Shown in pieces: positions 9,617 to 20,780 of a DNA stretch of 64,000 bases; the stretch's first letter is position 1, and each line of letters opens with the position of its first letter. This DNA is from Nitrospira sp. (GTDB lineage Bacteria; Nitrospirota; Nitrospiria; Nitrospirales; Nitrospiraceae). The notes beneath the pieces are model-generated. The model was not told where the DNA came from, ran no database searches, and was given only the letters and a program-made list of their open reading frames with translations. Where the stretch lies: NCBI GenBank assembly GCA_020846195.1, contig JADLEJ010000050.1:1-64000 (forward strand), read 5' to 3'. A program made the position numbers and the translations under genes.

Positions 9617-12600
9617 CTACTTGCTCGCCGCCGCTTTTTTCTTTCGCTCTTCCAGCACGCGCTTGTAATCCACCGGCATGACCTTCGCGAACTTTGGCAG
9701 CATCGCGTCCCATGCATCGAGGATGCGCTTTGCGTTCCGGCTGCCGGTGCACATGAAGTGCGCCGCAATCATTTCGTGCAGCAGTTTCTTGTCTTCGGCG
9801 GCAGTGACTTTCTCCAGCTCGACCATGCCGGTATTGCACCGCGCCGGAAACTTGCCCAGTTCGTCCAATACAAACGCCACACCGCCCGACATCCCGGCGG
9901 CGAAATTCCGTCCGGTGCGCCCGAGCACCACGACGACGCCGCCGGTCATGTATTCGCACCCGTGGTCGCCAACGCCTTCCACGACCGCCCGCACGCCGCT
10001 GTTCCGCACGGCAAACCGCTCGCCCGCCATGCCGTAGAAATAGGCTTCGCCTTGTGTGCCGCCGTAGAGCGAGGTGTTCCCGACGAGAATCGTTTCCTCT
10101 GGCGTATAGATCGCGCTCTTCGGCGGGAAGACGATGATTTTTCCGCCGGACAACCCCTTGCCGATATAGTCGTTCGACTCGCCCTCCAGCGTCAGCGTGA
10201 TGCCGCGCGAAAGGAAGGCGCCGAACGACTGTCCGGCGGAGCCGTTGAACTTGATGGAGATGGTATCGGGCGGCAAGCCCTCCAACCCATGCTGTTTCGC
10301 AATGCGGCTCGACAACATCGTGCCGACCGTCCGGTTCACGTTGCGGATCGGCAGATCCAAGACTACTTTTTCGCCGTTGTCCAGCGCCGGCTTGCACAGC
10401 TCGATCAAGCGATTGTCCAGCGCAGCTGCCAGTCCGTGATCCTGCTTCTGCACGCAATAGCGCGGCACATCCGCGGCGACATCCGGCGCCGTCAGCAGCG
10501 GCGTGACATCGAGCCCCTTGGCCTTCCAATGGTCGATGGCCTTTTGCGCTTTGAGTTTATCGACACGGCCGACCATCTCATTGATCGTCCGGAATCCCAG
10601 TTTCGCCATGATCTGCCGAAGCTCTTCGGCGACGAAGAAGAAGAAATTGACGATGTGGTCCGGCTGGCCGTTGAACTTCTTGCGAAGCTCCGGATCTTGC
10701 GTCGCGATGCCCACCGGGCAAGTGTTGAGATGGCACTTCCGCATCATGATGCAGCCTTCGATAATCAACGGCGCCGTGGCGAAGCCATACTCTTCCGCCC
10801 CCAGCAGCGTCGCAATGGCAACATCCCGGCCGGTCTTCATCTGCCCATCGGTCTCCACGCGAATCCGCCCGCGCAGATTGTTCAGCACCAGCGTCTGATG
10901 CGTTTCCGCCAGCCCCAGCTCCCAGGGCCCGCCGGCATACTTGATCGAGGACAACGGCGAGGCGCCGGTCCCCCCGGAATCGCCGCTGATGAGCACCTTG
11001 TCGGCATGCGCCTTCGCGACACCCGCCGCGACCGTGCCGACCCCGACCTCCGACACCAGCTTCACAGAAACGGCTGCGTCGGGATTGGCGTTCTTGAGGT
11101 CGAAAATCAGCTGCGCCAGATCCTCGATGGAATAAATGTCGTGATGCGGCGGCGGCGAAATCAGCTGCACGCCCGGCGTCGCGTAGCGGAACTTGGCGAT
11201 GTTCTCATCGACCTTGTGGCCCGGCAGCTGCCCGCCTTCGCCCGGCTTCGCGCCCTGCGCCATCTTAATTTGCAGTTCTTTCGCGTTCACCAAATAGTGG
11301 CTGGTGACGCCGAATCGCGCCGAGGCCACCTGCTTGATGTAGCTGTTCTTGGAATCGCCGTTCGCCAGCGGTTTGAACCGTTCAGGATCTTCGCCGCCTT
11401 CGCCGGTATTGCTCTTCGCGCCAAGCCGGTTCATCGCGATCGCCAGCGTCTCGTGCGCTTCCCGGCTGATCGAACCGAACGACATGGCGCCGGTTGTAAA
11501 CCGCTTCACGATATCCTTAGCCGACTCTACTTCATCAATCGAGATCGGCTCCGGCAGAAACTTGAAGTCGAGCAGCCCGCGCAAGTTCGAACGCCGCTTG
11601 CTCTCATCGTTCACGAGCTGGGAGAACTCGGCGAACGTCTTGGGGTCATTGCTCCGCGTCGCATGCTGCAACTTGTAGATCGTGTCCGGATTCCAGTTGT
11701 GATGCTCGCCTTGGATTCGATAATGGATTTCCCCGCCGAAATCGAGCTGTCTGATCGGCGCGGGCTCATAGGCCAGCTTATGCCGCCGCAGCGTCTCTTC
11801 GCCGATCTCCCGAATGCCGATGCCTTCGACCCGGGACGGCGTCCCGGTGAAATAGCGGCCGATCACATCGCGGTTCAAGCCGATCGCTTCGAAAATCTGC
11901 GCGCCGCAATAGGACTGCACCGTGGAGATGCCCATCTTCGAAAAGACTTTCAGCAGGCCCTTATTGACCGCTTTGACGAATTTCCCCTCGGCGGTTTGGG
12001 CGTCGAGGCCTTCCGGCAGATAGCCGTCGCGCTCCATGTCCACCAGCGATTCGAACACGAGATAGGGATTCACGGTCCCGGCGCCATACCCGATGAGACT
12101 GGCAAAATGATGCACGTCGCGCGGCTCGCCGCTTTCAACGATCAGCCCGACTTCGGTTCTGGTGCATTCGCGCACGAGATGATGATGGACGGCGGCTACG
12201 CCGAGCAGGCTCGGGATCGGCGCCCACTCGTCATTCACGCCGCGGTCGCTGAGGATCAAGAAGGTGTACCCTTCCTTGATCGCCTGCGACGCCTGCCGGC
12301 AGAGATCGTCCACCGCCGCGCCCAATCCTTCCGGCCCCTCGGCGACACGGAAGAGCATCCGCAACGTCTTGCTCTTGAAATGGGGATCGGCGATCTCGCG
12401 GATCTTCTGCAAATCGGCGTTCGTCAGAATCGGCTGCTTCACGCGGATGCGCCGGCAGGATTCAGGATTCTCATCCATCAAGTTCGGCTTGGGCCCGATG
12501 CTGGTCGTGAGCGACATGACCAATTCCTCGCGGATCGGGTCGATCGGCGGGTTCGTGACCTGCGCAAAGAGCTGCTTGAAATACTTGAAGAGCAGCTGCG

Positions 12601-14134
12601 GACGGTCGGACAGCACCGCCAAGGGCGTATCCGTCCCCATCGAGGAAATGGCTTCTTCCCCGTTCACCACCATCGGCGTCAGGACCATCTTCAGCTCTTC
12701 GACCGTATAGCCGAAGGCCTGCTGCCGCTGGCGCGTGGTGGGATGATCCGGCTGCGGCACGTTCAACGGTTCCGGCAGTTCATCCAGCGAAATCCGGTAT
12801 TGCGTGACCCACGAGCGATAGGGCTTGCGGCTGACGATCTCGGCTTTCACTTCCTCGTCGTCGATGAAACGCCCCTGGACCGTGTCGATCAGGAACATGC
12901 GGCCCGGCATGAGCCGACCCTTCTGCCGAATCTTGTGCGGCTCCATCGGCAGCACTCCGGCTTCCGACGCGAGTACCACAACGCCATCGGTGGTCACCAG
13001 ATAGCGGCAGGGGCGCAGGCCGTTCCGATCCAGCGTGGCGCCGATCAGTTTGCCGTCCGTGAAACAGACCGCCGCGGGACCGTCCCACGGCTCCTGCATC
13101 GCGGCGTGATATTCATAGAACCCGCGGCGGTCCAGATCCATCTGCGGATTGGCGACCCAGGGCTCGGGAATAAGCATCATCATGACATGCGGCAATGACC
13201 GTCCGCCCATGGTCAAGAACTCAATGGCATTGTCCAGACAAGCCGAGTCGCTCTGTTGTTCGGACACGATCGGGTAGAGCTTTTCGAGGTCCTTGCCGAA
13301 CAGGTCGGAATTGAGCCGCCCCTGGCGGGCGCGCATCCAATTCACATTGCCCTTCAGCGTATTGATCTCGCCGTTGTGGCACATATAGCGGTAGGGATGG
13401 GCCAGCGGCCAGGTCGGGAAGGTATTGGTGCTGAACCGCGAATGAACCAGCGCTAATGCGCTCGTCAAACTCGCATCCTTGAGGTCTTGATAATAGGCCG
13501 ACATCTGATGGGGCAGCAGCAGCCCCTTGTAGACGATCGTATTCGCCGACAAACTGGGGATATAAAAATACTCGCGCCCCTGGATGGCCGACTGGCCCAC
13601 GGCGGTCTCGGCCCGCTTGCGGACCACATAGAGCTTCCGCTCGAACTGCGCTTCATTGAGCACATCGCGGGCGATAAAGACCTGCCGCATGAACGGCTCG
13701 GTGCTGCGCGCCACCGGCCCGATGGCATCGCTCTTCACCGGCACGTCGCGCCAGCCCAGCAGCCGCAGACCTTCTTCGGCAATCATGTTCGCAAACAACC
13801 GCTCGCACTGCTGCCGCCGGTCGGCCTGGGGCGGCAGAAACACCATGCCCACGCCATACTCGCCGGCATTCGGCAACGCGATCCCGATATCGCCGGCCGC
13901 GCGCTTCAAAAATTCATGCGGGACCTGAAGGAGAATACCCGCGCCGTCGCCGGTATGGGGGTCGCACCCCTGCGCGCCGCGATGGGTTAGATTTTCTAGA
14001 ATCTGCAGGCCCTGCTGCACGATCTGGTGGGACTTCTGGCCTTGGATATTGACGACAAACCCCACCCCGCAGGAATCCTTTTCCTGGTTGGGATCGTATA
14101 AGCCTTGCTTTGGTGGTAACCCTGGAATCGTCAT
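9617..14134 (-). CDS. gltB: glutamate synthase large subunit
   Basis: 1505 aa; [18 protein letters not shown]...; central GOGAT motifs; GXGXG domain. Confidence 0.97.
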   Translation of the reverse strand: MTIPGLPPKQGLYDPNQEKDSCGVGFVVNIQGQKSHQIVQQGLQILENLTHRGAQGCDPHTGDGAGILLQVPHEFLKRAAGDIGIALPNAGEYGVGMVFLPPQADRRQQCERLFANMIAEEGLRLLGWRDVPVKSDAIGPVARSTEPFMRQVFIARDVLNEAQFERKLYVVRKRAETAVGQSAIQGREYFYIPSLSANTIVYKGLLLPHQMSAYYQDLKDASLTSALALVHSRFSTNTFPTWPLAHPYRYMCHNGEINTLKGNVNWMRARQGRLNSDLFGKDLEKLYPIVSEQQSDSACLDNAIEFLTMGGRSLPHVMMMLIPEPWVANPQMDLDRRGFYEYHAAMQEPWDGPAAVCFTDGKLIGATLDRNGLRPCRYLVTTDGVVVLASEAGVLPMEPHKIRQKGRLMPGRMFLIDTVQGRFIDDEEVKAEIVSRKPYRSWVTQYRISLDELPEPLNVPQPDHPTTRQRQQAFGYTVEELKMVLTPMVVNGEEAISSMGTDTPLAVLSDRPQLLFKYFKQLFAQVTNPPIDPIREELVMSLTTSIGPKPNLMDENPESCRRIRVKQPILTNADLQKIREIADPHFKSKTLRMLFRVAEGPEGLGAAVDDLCRQASQAIKEGYTFLILSDRGVNDEWAPIPSLLGVAAVHHHLVRECTRTEVGLIVESGEPRDVHHFASLIGYGAGTVNPYLVFESLVDMERDGYLPEGLDAQTAEGKFVKAVNKGLLKVFSKMGISTVQSYCGAQIFEAIGLNRDVIGRYFTGTPSRVEGIGIREIGEETLRRHKLAYEPAPIRQLDFGGEIHYRIQGEHHNWNPDTIYKLQHATRSNDPKTFAEFSQLVNDESKRRSNLRGLLDFKFLPEPISIDEVESAKDIVKRFTTGAMSFGSISREAHETLAIAMNRLGAKSNTGEGGEDPERFKPLANGDSKNSYIKQVASARFGVTSHYLVNAKELQIKMAQGAKPGEGGQLPGHKVDENIAKFRYATPGVQLISPPPHHDIYSIEDLAQLIFDLKNANPDAAVSVKLVSEVGVGTVAAGVAKAHADKVLISGDSGGTGASPLSSIKYAGGPWELGLAETHQTLVLNNLRGRIRVETDGQMKTGRDVAIATLLGAEEYGFATAPLIIEGCIMMRKCHLNTCPVGIATQDPELRKKFNGQPDHIVNFFFFVAEELRQIMAKLGFRTINEMVGRVDKLKAQKAIDHWKAKGLDVTPLLTAPDVAADVPRYCVQKQDHGLAAALDNRLIELCKPALDNGEKVVLDLPIRNVNRTVGTMLSSRIAKQHGLEGLPPDTISIKFNGSAGQSFGAFLSRGITLTLEGESNDYIGKGLSGGKIIVFPPKSAIYTPEETILVGNTSLYGGTQGEAYFYGMAGERFAVRNSGVRAVVEGVGDHGCEYMTGGVVVVLGRTGRNFAAGMSGGVAFVLDELGKFPARCNTGMVELEKVTAAEDKKLLHEMIAAHFMCTGSRNAKRILDAWDAMLPKFAKVMPVDYKRVLEERKKKAAASK

Positions 14135-14196
14135 CGCTTCTTCTCACCGTGGTACATCTGATAACCGGAATTCGTGGAGTCAGGACACAGAACTGA

Positions 14197-14307
14197 ATGG
14201 GACTTCTGGGTTTTCAAATTCAAAACAAACCCCACCCCGCAGGAATCCTTTTCCTGTTCAGGGTCATAGAGGCCTTGCTTCGGTGGAAGCCCGGGTATCC
14301 GCATCAT
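14197..14307 (-). pseudogene. divergent 5'-end remnant of gltB
   Basis: Minus strand reads [37 protein letters not shown], matching GltB N-terminus [36 protein letters not shown]. Confidence 0.88.
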
Positions 14308-14545
14308 GGCAATCTCTTGTTGCTAGAGAAATAAGGTGATGGCTTCGCGGTCAGCGGCCACTCGCACATAATAGAGGCAAGCACGCGATATCGTGTCGTT
14401 TTATCAGCGGTCTTTCTCTCATTCTTTTCTGCAATGCACCTTACTGGATGGGCTCCCGCCCTGTCAAGATTGCGCCGGTCGATCCAAGCCAAACTCGCTT
14501 GACCTTGCTTGACTTTGTTTACTCTACTGCCCTACCATCCGCGGC

Positions 14546-15550
14546 ATGTCGAACGGACCCAGCACCTCGACCATCAACAGCATGGCAGACGTCTGGGAAG
14601 CCTATCGCGCTGAACTGGACGGCGTCGAACATCAAGTCCGCCAGAACCTCGATTCCAGCGTCACCCTGGTCAACACAGTCGCCGCCCATATTCTGAGCAG
14701 CGGAGGCAAACGCGTCCGCCCACTGCTGCTGCTGCTCTCCGCCCGGCTCTGCGGCTATACCGGCCGCGAGCACCATCAGCTCGGCAGCCTGATCGAATTT
14801 ATTCATACCGCCACGCTGCTCCATGACGATGTGGTCGACGAAGCCGATATCCGCCGAAGCCGCAGCACCGCCAGAAAAGTCTGGGGCAACCAGATCAGCA
14901 TCCTCGTCGGCGACTACCTCTACTCCAAAGCCATGGCGCAAATCGTGGAGTTTCGCAGCCACGGCATGAATGAAGTCCTCGCCGAAGCCTGCACGAAGAT
15001 GGCGGAAGGGGAAGTTCTGCAGCTCTATTACAACGGCAACCCCTCAATGCCGGAATCCGACTACATTAAGATCGTCGAACACAAGACAGCAGGCCTGATC
15101 GCCGCCGCCTGCCGCATGGGCGCCATCCTCGCCGATGCTTCCGAAGAAAAGCAGGCAGCCCTGTTCCGCTTCGGCCAATATTTGGGCATTGCTTTCCAGG
15201 TAGCCGACGACACGCTCGATTACAATGCCGACGGCCAGCGGTTGGGCAAAACGCTCGGGCAAGACTTGCGGCAAGGAAAAGCGACGCTGCCCCTGCTCCA
15301 TCTGCTCGGCCATTGCAGCGAGTCGGACCGGAACATGATTAAGGATCGGATGGAGACCCGCACCCTGAGCCCTGCGGACCTGGAACGGATTCTGGGGTTG
15401 ATGCAGGATGCCGGATCGCTGGCCTACGCGATGGAACGGGCTAAAACCTACATCGCCGCGGCGCAGCACGAACTTGACGCATTTGAGGACTCGTCGGCGC
15501 GCCGGGCTCTGATCGTCGCCGCCGATTACATGATTACCCGCGACCGGTAA
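14546..15550 (+). CDS. polyprenyl diphosphate synthase (IspB-like)
   Basis: LLHDDVVDEADIRRS and DDTLDYNAD aspartate-rich motifs. Confidence 0.92.
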   Translation: MSNGPSTSTINSMADVWEAYRAELDGVEHQVRQNLDSSVTLVNTVAAHILSSGGKRVRPLLLLLSARLCGYTGREHHQLGSLIEFIHTATLLHDDVVDEADIRRSRSTARKVWGNQISILVGDYLYSKAMAQIVEFRSHGMNEVLAEACTKMAEGEVLQLYYNGNPSMPESDYIKIVEHKTAGLIAAACRMGAILADASEEKQAALFRFGQYLGIAFQVADDTLDYNADGQRLGKTLGQDLRQGKATLPLLHLLGHCSESDRNMIKDRMETRTLSPADLERILGLMQDAGSLAYAMERAKTYIAAAQHELDAFEDSSARRALIVAADYMITRDR

Positions 15551-15683
15551 CCTTTCCTCTCGCCGCTCGTTATTCCCACCATGATGTCGGCGAGAAGACC
15601 TGTAGCGAGCCGGACGTCAGGTACGCGCCTTTCTGATCGCACAGGTTCCCGCTGACCATTTTTCACAGGAGCACGAAATTATC

Positions 15684-17015
15684 ATGGCTCAGATTCTCCC
15701 TTTTCGTGGCGTGCGCTACGATGCCGCCGTTACCGGGGCGGCGCGCGATGTCGCCGCGCCTCCCTATGACATTATCGATGCGGCCGGCCAGAAAGCCCTC
15801 TACGAGAGAAACCCGCATAACGTCATTCGTCTGGAACTCGGCATGGACCAGCCCGGTGACGGCCCGGCCAATAACCGCTATACCAGAGCCGGCGCCACGC
15901 TGTCGCAATGGATGCAATCCGGCGCGTTGAAGCGGGATTCTCAGCCAACGATTTACTACCACACAATTGAGTACGTTCCGCCCGGCGCCGATCCCAACGG
16001 CCCGAGAAAAACGCTGCGCGGGTTTATTGCGGCGTTCAAGCTGGAAGAGTTCGGCACAGGAGCCATCTATCCGCATGAAAACACCCGCGCCGCCGCCAAG
16101 ACCGATCGTTTGAATCTCATGGAAGCCTGCCGTGCGAATTTCAGCCCGATCTGGTCGCTCTATTCCGATCCGCAAGACACGATCCTGTCGGCCCTGGCAC
16201 AGGCGGCAAAATCGATGGCGCCCGCGGTGGAATTTCGCGACGATGCCGGGTGTGAACAGCGCCTCTGGGCCATCTCCGATCCGGCCATTACCCAGAACAT
16301 TGTGGCAACCATGGCCAGCAAGCCCATCTTCATCGCCGATGGCCATCATCGGTACGAAACGGCGCTGAATTACCAAAAGCTGCGCCGCCAGCAGGCCGGC
16401 CAAACAGGAACCGTTCAGGGCTTGCAGCCCTATGACAGCGTTCTCATGCTCCTCACACCGATCGAAGATCCTGGCCTGACCGTGTTGCCTACCCACCGGG
16501 TGGCGACGACGCCGTTGCCGTCGTTCGATCAGGTGAAGGCGCTCTTCGCGGACACGTTCGATCTGCGGGAATATCCGTTTACCGCACAGACCCGCACCGC
16601 CGTGCGCACTCAGTTCATCGACGCCCTGCGCACACAAGGCCGGACAACTCCGATGTTCGGACTGGCCTTGAAGGGCCGCGAAACCTATCTGACCCTGGCG
16701 CTCAAAGCCGCGCATCGTCCACCCGCCAGCGCGTCGCCCCGCACGAAGCTCGACGTCTCGCTTCTGCAACAACTAGTCGTTGCCAAACTCTGTCCGACGC
16801 AACAGGAACAGGAAGCCATTCTCTATACGAAGGACGACCATGACGCCCTGGATTGGGCCGCGAACGGCACCGGGACGGGAGCGCTGCTCTTGAACGCCAC
16901 GAAGGTGAGCGAGGTCAAGGACGTGGCCACCGCAGGCGAGCGGATGCCGCACAAATCCACCTACTTTTTCCCCAAGCCATTGACAGGCCTCGTGATGAAC
17001 GTGATGGAGGGATGA
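15684..17015 (+). CDS. DUF1015 family protein
   Basis: FRGVRYDAA...VAAPPYDII...PIFIADGHHRYETAL. Confidence 0.88.
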   Translation: MAQILPFRGVRYDAAVTGAARDVAAPPYDIIDAAGQKALYERNPHNVIRLELGMDQPGDGPANNRYTRAGATLSQWMQSGALKRDSQPTIYYHTIEYVPPGADPNGPRKTLRGFIAAFKLEEFGTGAIYPHENTRAAAKTDRLNLMEACRANFSPIWSLYSDPQDTILSALAQAAKSMAPAVEFRDDAGCEQRLWAISDPAITQNIVATMASKPIFIADGHHRYETALNYQKLRRQQAGQTGTVQGLQPYDSVLMLLTPIEDPGLTVLPTHRVATTPLPSFDQVKALFADTFDLREYPFTAQTRTAVRTQFIDALRTQGRTTPMFGLALKGRETYLTLALKAAHRPPASASPRTKLDVSLLQQLVVAKLCPTQQEQEAILYTKDDHDALDWAANGTGTGALLLNATKVSEVKDVATAGERMPHKSTYFFPKPLTGLVMNVMEG

Positions 17016-17113
17016 GCACTCGGCATTCAGCCATCAGCGTTCAGCCGGAAGTGCCCCCACCGGCAGTTCTGCTCTACCGCTGACGGCTGAATATCCCCTG
17101 CGCATCAGGACCG

Positions 17114-18514
17114 ATGAAAGCCAAACTCCTCATCGTCGACGACGACGCGGATATCGTCACCGTACTGGAGGATCGGCTGCAAGCCTCGGGCTATGCCACG
17201 GTCATCGCCCGGGACGGACAACAGGCGCTGGATCAGATCGAGCAAGAATCCCCCAACCTGATCCTGCTCGATCTCGACCTTCCGAAACTGACCGGCATTC
17301 AAGTCCTCAAGCGGCTCGCGCAGATCAAACCCCTCGACGATCCGCCCGTTATTGTCATGACCGCGCACGGATCGGTCTCTGCCGCCGTCGAGGCCATGAA
17401 AGAAGGCGCCTACGACTTCCTCACGAAACCGCTCGATAAAGATCATCTCCTCATCGTCATCCGCAAGGCCCTTGAACGCGACTCGCTCATGCGGCAAGTC
17501 GCCTATCTGCGCTCGGAAGTCGACGGCCGCTATGCCAACATCATCGGCGCCAGCCCCGCCGTCCACACGGTCGTCGAAGCCGCGCAACGGGCCGCACGCT
17601 CCGACGCCGGCGTCTTGCTGCTCGGCGAAAGCGGCACGGGCAAAGAGCTCTTCGCCCGCTCCATTCATCAATGGAGCCTGCGGCACGCCATGCCGCTGGT
17701 GGTGATCAACTGCGTCGCGCTGACGGAAACCCTGCTGGAAAATGAGCTCTTCGGCCATGAGCGCGGCGCGTTCACCGGCGCCGACCGGCTGCAAAAGGGC
17801 AAACTGGAAATGGCGGACGGCGGGACCGTCTTTCTCGACGAGATTGGAGACATGTCGCTGCCGCTGCAAGCGAAACTCTTGCGCGTCTTGCAAGACCGGG
17901 AGTTTCAGCGCGTCGGGGGAATCAAAACCGTCTCGGTGAGTATCCGCATCATTGCCGCCACCAACAAGGACCTACGGCAAGCGGTCAAGGCCGGACAGTT
18001 CCGCGAAGACCTCTACTTCCGCCTCAACGTCATTACCCTCACCCTGCCGCCGTTGCGGGAGCGCCGCGGAGACATCCCCGCGCTGGCGCAGTTTTTTCTC
18101 GAACGGCATGCGCGGGAAGCCAAACGCCCGGCGGCAACGCTCAGCCCAGCCTCGCTGGAAACCCTGGCGCGGTACCCCTGGCCGGGAAACATTCGTGAAT
18201 TGGACAATGTCATTGCCCGGGCGGTCGTGCTCAGTCCGACCGATACGATTGAACCGGAGATGATTGCGTTGCTTCCAGAAGACGCCCATCTCCGCCGGGA
18301 AGAAGGGCCAGGGCTCTCGTACCTCGATCTGCCTTATCACGAGTCGATGGATGCGCACAGCCGCTACATCATCGCGCGAGCGATCGAGCAGGCCAACGGG
18401 AATCAGACCCGCGCGGCCGAACATCTCCAGTTGCAGCGCACCTATCTGGCCCGGCTAATCAAGCAACAACGCGACCGGCAGGATGGACGAGGGGAAAGCA
18501 GTGGAGAACTATAG
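17114..18514 (+). CDS. sigma-54-dependent response regulator (NtrC family)
   Basis: Receiver domain, GESGTGKELFARSIH, GAFTGA, C-terminal HTH. Confidence 0.93.
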   Translation: MKAKLLIVDDDADIVTVLEDRLQASGYATVIARDGQQALDQIEQESPNLILLDLDLPKLTGIQVLKRLAQIKPLDDPPVIVMTAHGSVSAAVEAMKEGAYDFLTKPLDKDHLLIVIRKALERDSLMRQVAYLRSEVDGRYANIIGASPAVHTVVEAAQRAARSDAGVLLLGESGTGKELFARSIHQWSLRHAMPLVVINCVALTETLLENELFGHERGAFTGADRLQKGKLEMADGGTVFLDEIGDMSLPLQAKLLRVLQDREFQRVGGIKTVSVSIRIIAATNKDLRQAVKAGQFREDLYFRLNVITLTLPPLRERRGDIPALAQFFLERHAREAKRPAATLSPASLETLARYPWPGNIRELDNVIARAVVLSPTDTIEPEMIALLPEDAHLRREEGPGLSYLDLPYHESMDAHSRYIIARAIEQANGNQTRAAEHLQLQRTYLARLIKQQRDRQDGRGESSGEL

Positions 18515-18587
18515 GGCAGCTAGCAGGCCGCGGGAAAACGCATTGCCCCCTGCGCAATCAACCCTTGGCAATAATACAAAACTTTTA

Positions 18588-18780
18588 CAGGATGCTCAAA
18601 ATGGCCGTCCAGCAAGGCCGCAGCGAGTGAAGGGCCGAGGAGGTACATACCAAGCTTCGCTTGAGCCGCTCGCTTCGATCATCTGCGAGCGGAGAAGTCC
18701 TTTGCCCCAAGTAATATTCTCCGTACGTTGAGGGTCTGAACGATGCGAGAACGCTGCTGGCGGACTTTTTCAGCATCCTG
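18588..18780. repeat. MITE/REP-like element with imperfect terminal inverted repeats
   Basis: CAGGATGCTCAAAATGGCCGTCCAGCAAGG versus reverse complement of right end CAGGATGCTGAAAAAGTCCGCCAGCAGCG. Confidence 0.6.
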
Positions 18781-19533
18781 TCAACTGGAGCGAAGCTGCC
18801 GGTCCTCCAGCCGCAGCAACCCGGCCTTCACATCCCGCTCGGCCTGCCCATAGCGTGCCGGCGTGCCGACATCGGACCAATATCCCTTCAAATCATAGCC
18901 CAACAGCGGTTCGCCCCGTTCAATCGCGGCCACATAGGGATCGATAATCGATGACGCCACTTCTTTCGGAACATCCCGCAACAACCTAGAGTGCAGAATG
19001 TGGATGCCGGCAAACATGCGCGGCAGCGTCGGCGCAGCCTGGTCCGCCAGTCCTTTCCCATTGATCCGAACAATGCGATCGCCCGCTCCGACTTCGACGA
19101 GTCCCCAGGCCGCCGCATCGGGATCTTCCCGCAGCACCAGCGTCGCCAGCGCCTTGCGCTCATAGTGGAAGGCCCACAACGCCGCGAGATCCAGATCGAA
19201 CAGCGTATCGCCGTTCAAAATCAACACCGGTTCATTGGAGAAATACCGCTCGGCCTGCTTAATCCCTCCGCCCGTCCCCAGAATGATGGGCTCGTGCGAA
19301 TAGAGCAGGCGCAACCCGAATTGCGCGCCGCTCCCCAGCGCCTGCTCGATCATCGGGCCCAGATGGTGCAGATTGATGACGACGTCGCGAAATCCGTGGC
19401 GCTTCAGCAGCAACAGATTCCACACAATCAGCGGCGTGCCGGCAACCGGAAGCAGGGGTTTGGGAATCGTGTTCGTCAGCGGCCTAAGGCGGGTTCCGAA
19501 ACCCGCCGCGAGAATCATGGCTTTCATGAACAA
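18781..19533 (-). CDS. sugar-phosphate nucleotidyltransferase (MurU-like)
   Basis: MKAMILAAGFGTRLRPLTNTIPKPLLPVAGTPLI; next to AmgK-like kinase; start may be slightly internal. Confidence 0.8.
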   Translation of the reverse strand: MFMKAMILAAGFGTRLRPLTNTIPKPLLPVAGTPLIVWNLLLLKRHGFRDVVINLHHLGPMIEQALGSGAQFGLRLLYSHEPIILGTGGGIKQAERYFSNEPVLILNGDTLFDLDLAALWAFHYERKALATLVLREDPDAAAWGLVEVGAGDRIVRINGKGLADQAAPTLPRMFAGIHILHSRLLRDVPKEVASSIIDPYVAAIERGEPLLGYDLKGYWSDVGTPARYGQAERDVKAGLLRLEDRQLRSS

Positions 19534-19619
19534 GTCCTACGCGCTGAACGATTAGGTGCTGAGTAATGGAAGGACCGAAGTGTCTGGCTCAACGCTCAGC
19601 ACTTTGAGGCCGGCACTGC

Positions 19620-20723
19620 TCACTGCAATTCAGGCACATAGGGCGTGAGATGCTTGCGGAGCGGCGCGAGCTCCGGATAGTGCTGGAGATTCCGTTTGAC
19701 ATAGCCCAGCACGCGCGGAATATCCGCCAGGAATTTGGGGTTCCCCTTTACCCGGTCGATGTACACAAACCGTCCGGCCGCTTTCATATTCCGCTGGATG
19801 CTCGTGAGATCGAACAACCGCCGGAAGGCGTCGCGGTTGGTCCAGACCTGCCGGTGCTCGGCCAGCTGATCGAGATAATAATTCACCAACCGGTCCACCA
19901 GCGGCTCATCGAGGGCGATATAGGCATCGCGCAGCAGCGACGCCAGATCGTAGGTCGCAGGGCCCATCAACGCGTCTTGAAAATCGATGACGCCCAAGCG
20001 CAGTCCATCGACCATCAGATTGCGCGAATGATAGTCGCGATGGGTGAACACCCGCGGCTGGCCCGCCAGATGCTCGGAGATCTTCTCGAACTCTCCGCGA
20101 ATGGCCGTCCAATCCTCCGAGCACATCGGCTTGCCCTGGCGCGCCACGATGCCGTATTCCAGAAAGTGATCGAACTCCCACATCAGCAGCGGCACATCGA
20201 AGCTCCGGTGAAACGCCAGACAGCCGGGATCGGCCGGCGACGTCGCCTTCACCTGCATTTGCACCAGCACCTTGACCGCCTGCTTGTAGCGCGCCTCCAG
20301 GCTCGGCGCATCGGCTCCACGCACCGCTTCGGCCAGCGTCAGATCGCCGAAATCTTCGAGATACAGCAACCCCGCAGCCTGATCGTAATGATGCAGCGCT
20401 GGAACCGACACCCCGGCCTTTCCGAGATGCGACAGGATATTCAGAAACGGCAGCTCAGTGATTTGATGCAACGCGCCGCTAACCGCTTCTTCCGATTGCT
20501 TAAACCCCTCCGGCTCCGCCAATTGCATGAGAATCACCGACTGAGGAGGCCCGCCGGCCAGGACCGCGCGGAAGTACCGCCGATTCGAGGCGTCTCCGGG
20601 CAGCGGCTGAAGCTCACGCAAAACCAGCCCGGGACTCAGTCGCGATTCGATGGTGCGAGCGACGAGGGCTCGATCAGGCGGTGCGAGCGGCGCTTTGGGT
20701 GGAGCTGGATTCGCAGTAGTCAT
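19620..20723 (-). CDS. aminoglycoside phosphotransferase-family kinase (AmgK-like)
   Basis: VFTHRDYHSRNLMVDG and GVIDFQDALMGPATYDLASLLRDAY kinase motifs. Confidence 0.8.
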   Translation of the reverse strand: MTTANPAPPKAPLAPPDRALVARTIESRLSPGLVLRELQPLPGDASNRRYFRAVLAGGPPQSVILMQLAEPEGFKQSEEAVSGALHQITELPFLNILSHLGKAGVSVPALHHYDQAAGLLYLEDFGDLTLAEAVRGADAPSLEARYKQAVKVLVQMQVKATSPADPGCLAFHRSFDVPLLMWEFDHFLEYGIVARQGKPMCSEDWTAIRGEFEKISEHLAGQPRVFTHRDYHSRNLMVDGLRLGVIDFQDALMGPATYDLASLLRDAYIALDEPLVDRLVNYYLDQLAEHRQVWTNRDAFRRLFDLTSIQRNMKAAGRFVYIDRVKGNPKFLADIPRVLGYVKRNLQHYPELAPLRKHLTPYVPELQ

Positions 20724-20780
20724 ACGCGGCGGATTATACAGAGCGATCTCACGATTTGTCACGAACACCGCACGAATCTG

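Noticed and set aside
9434-13198. 1254-aa plus-strand ORF
   Set aside because: Lies antisense to the clearly functional gltB; His/Arg-rich composition typical of shadow ORFs in GC-rich genes; no recognisable domain.
14499-14530. Tandem TTGACC/TTGACT boxes upstream of the polyprenyl synthase gene
   Set aside because: No convincing -10 element at suitable spacing, so not called as a promoter.
15663-16772. 369-aa minus-strand ORF
   Set aside because: Antisense shadow of the DUF1015 gene.
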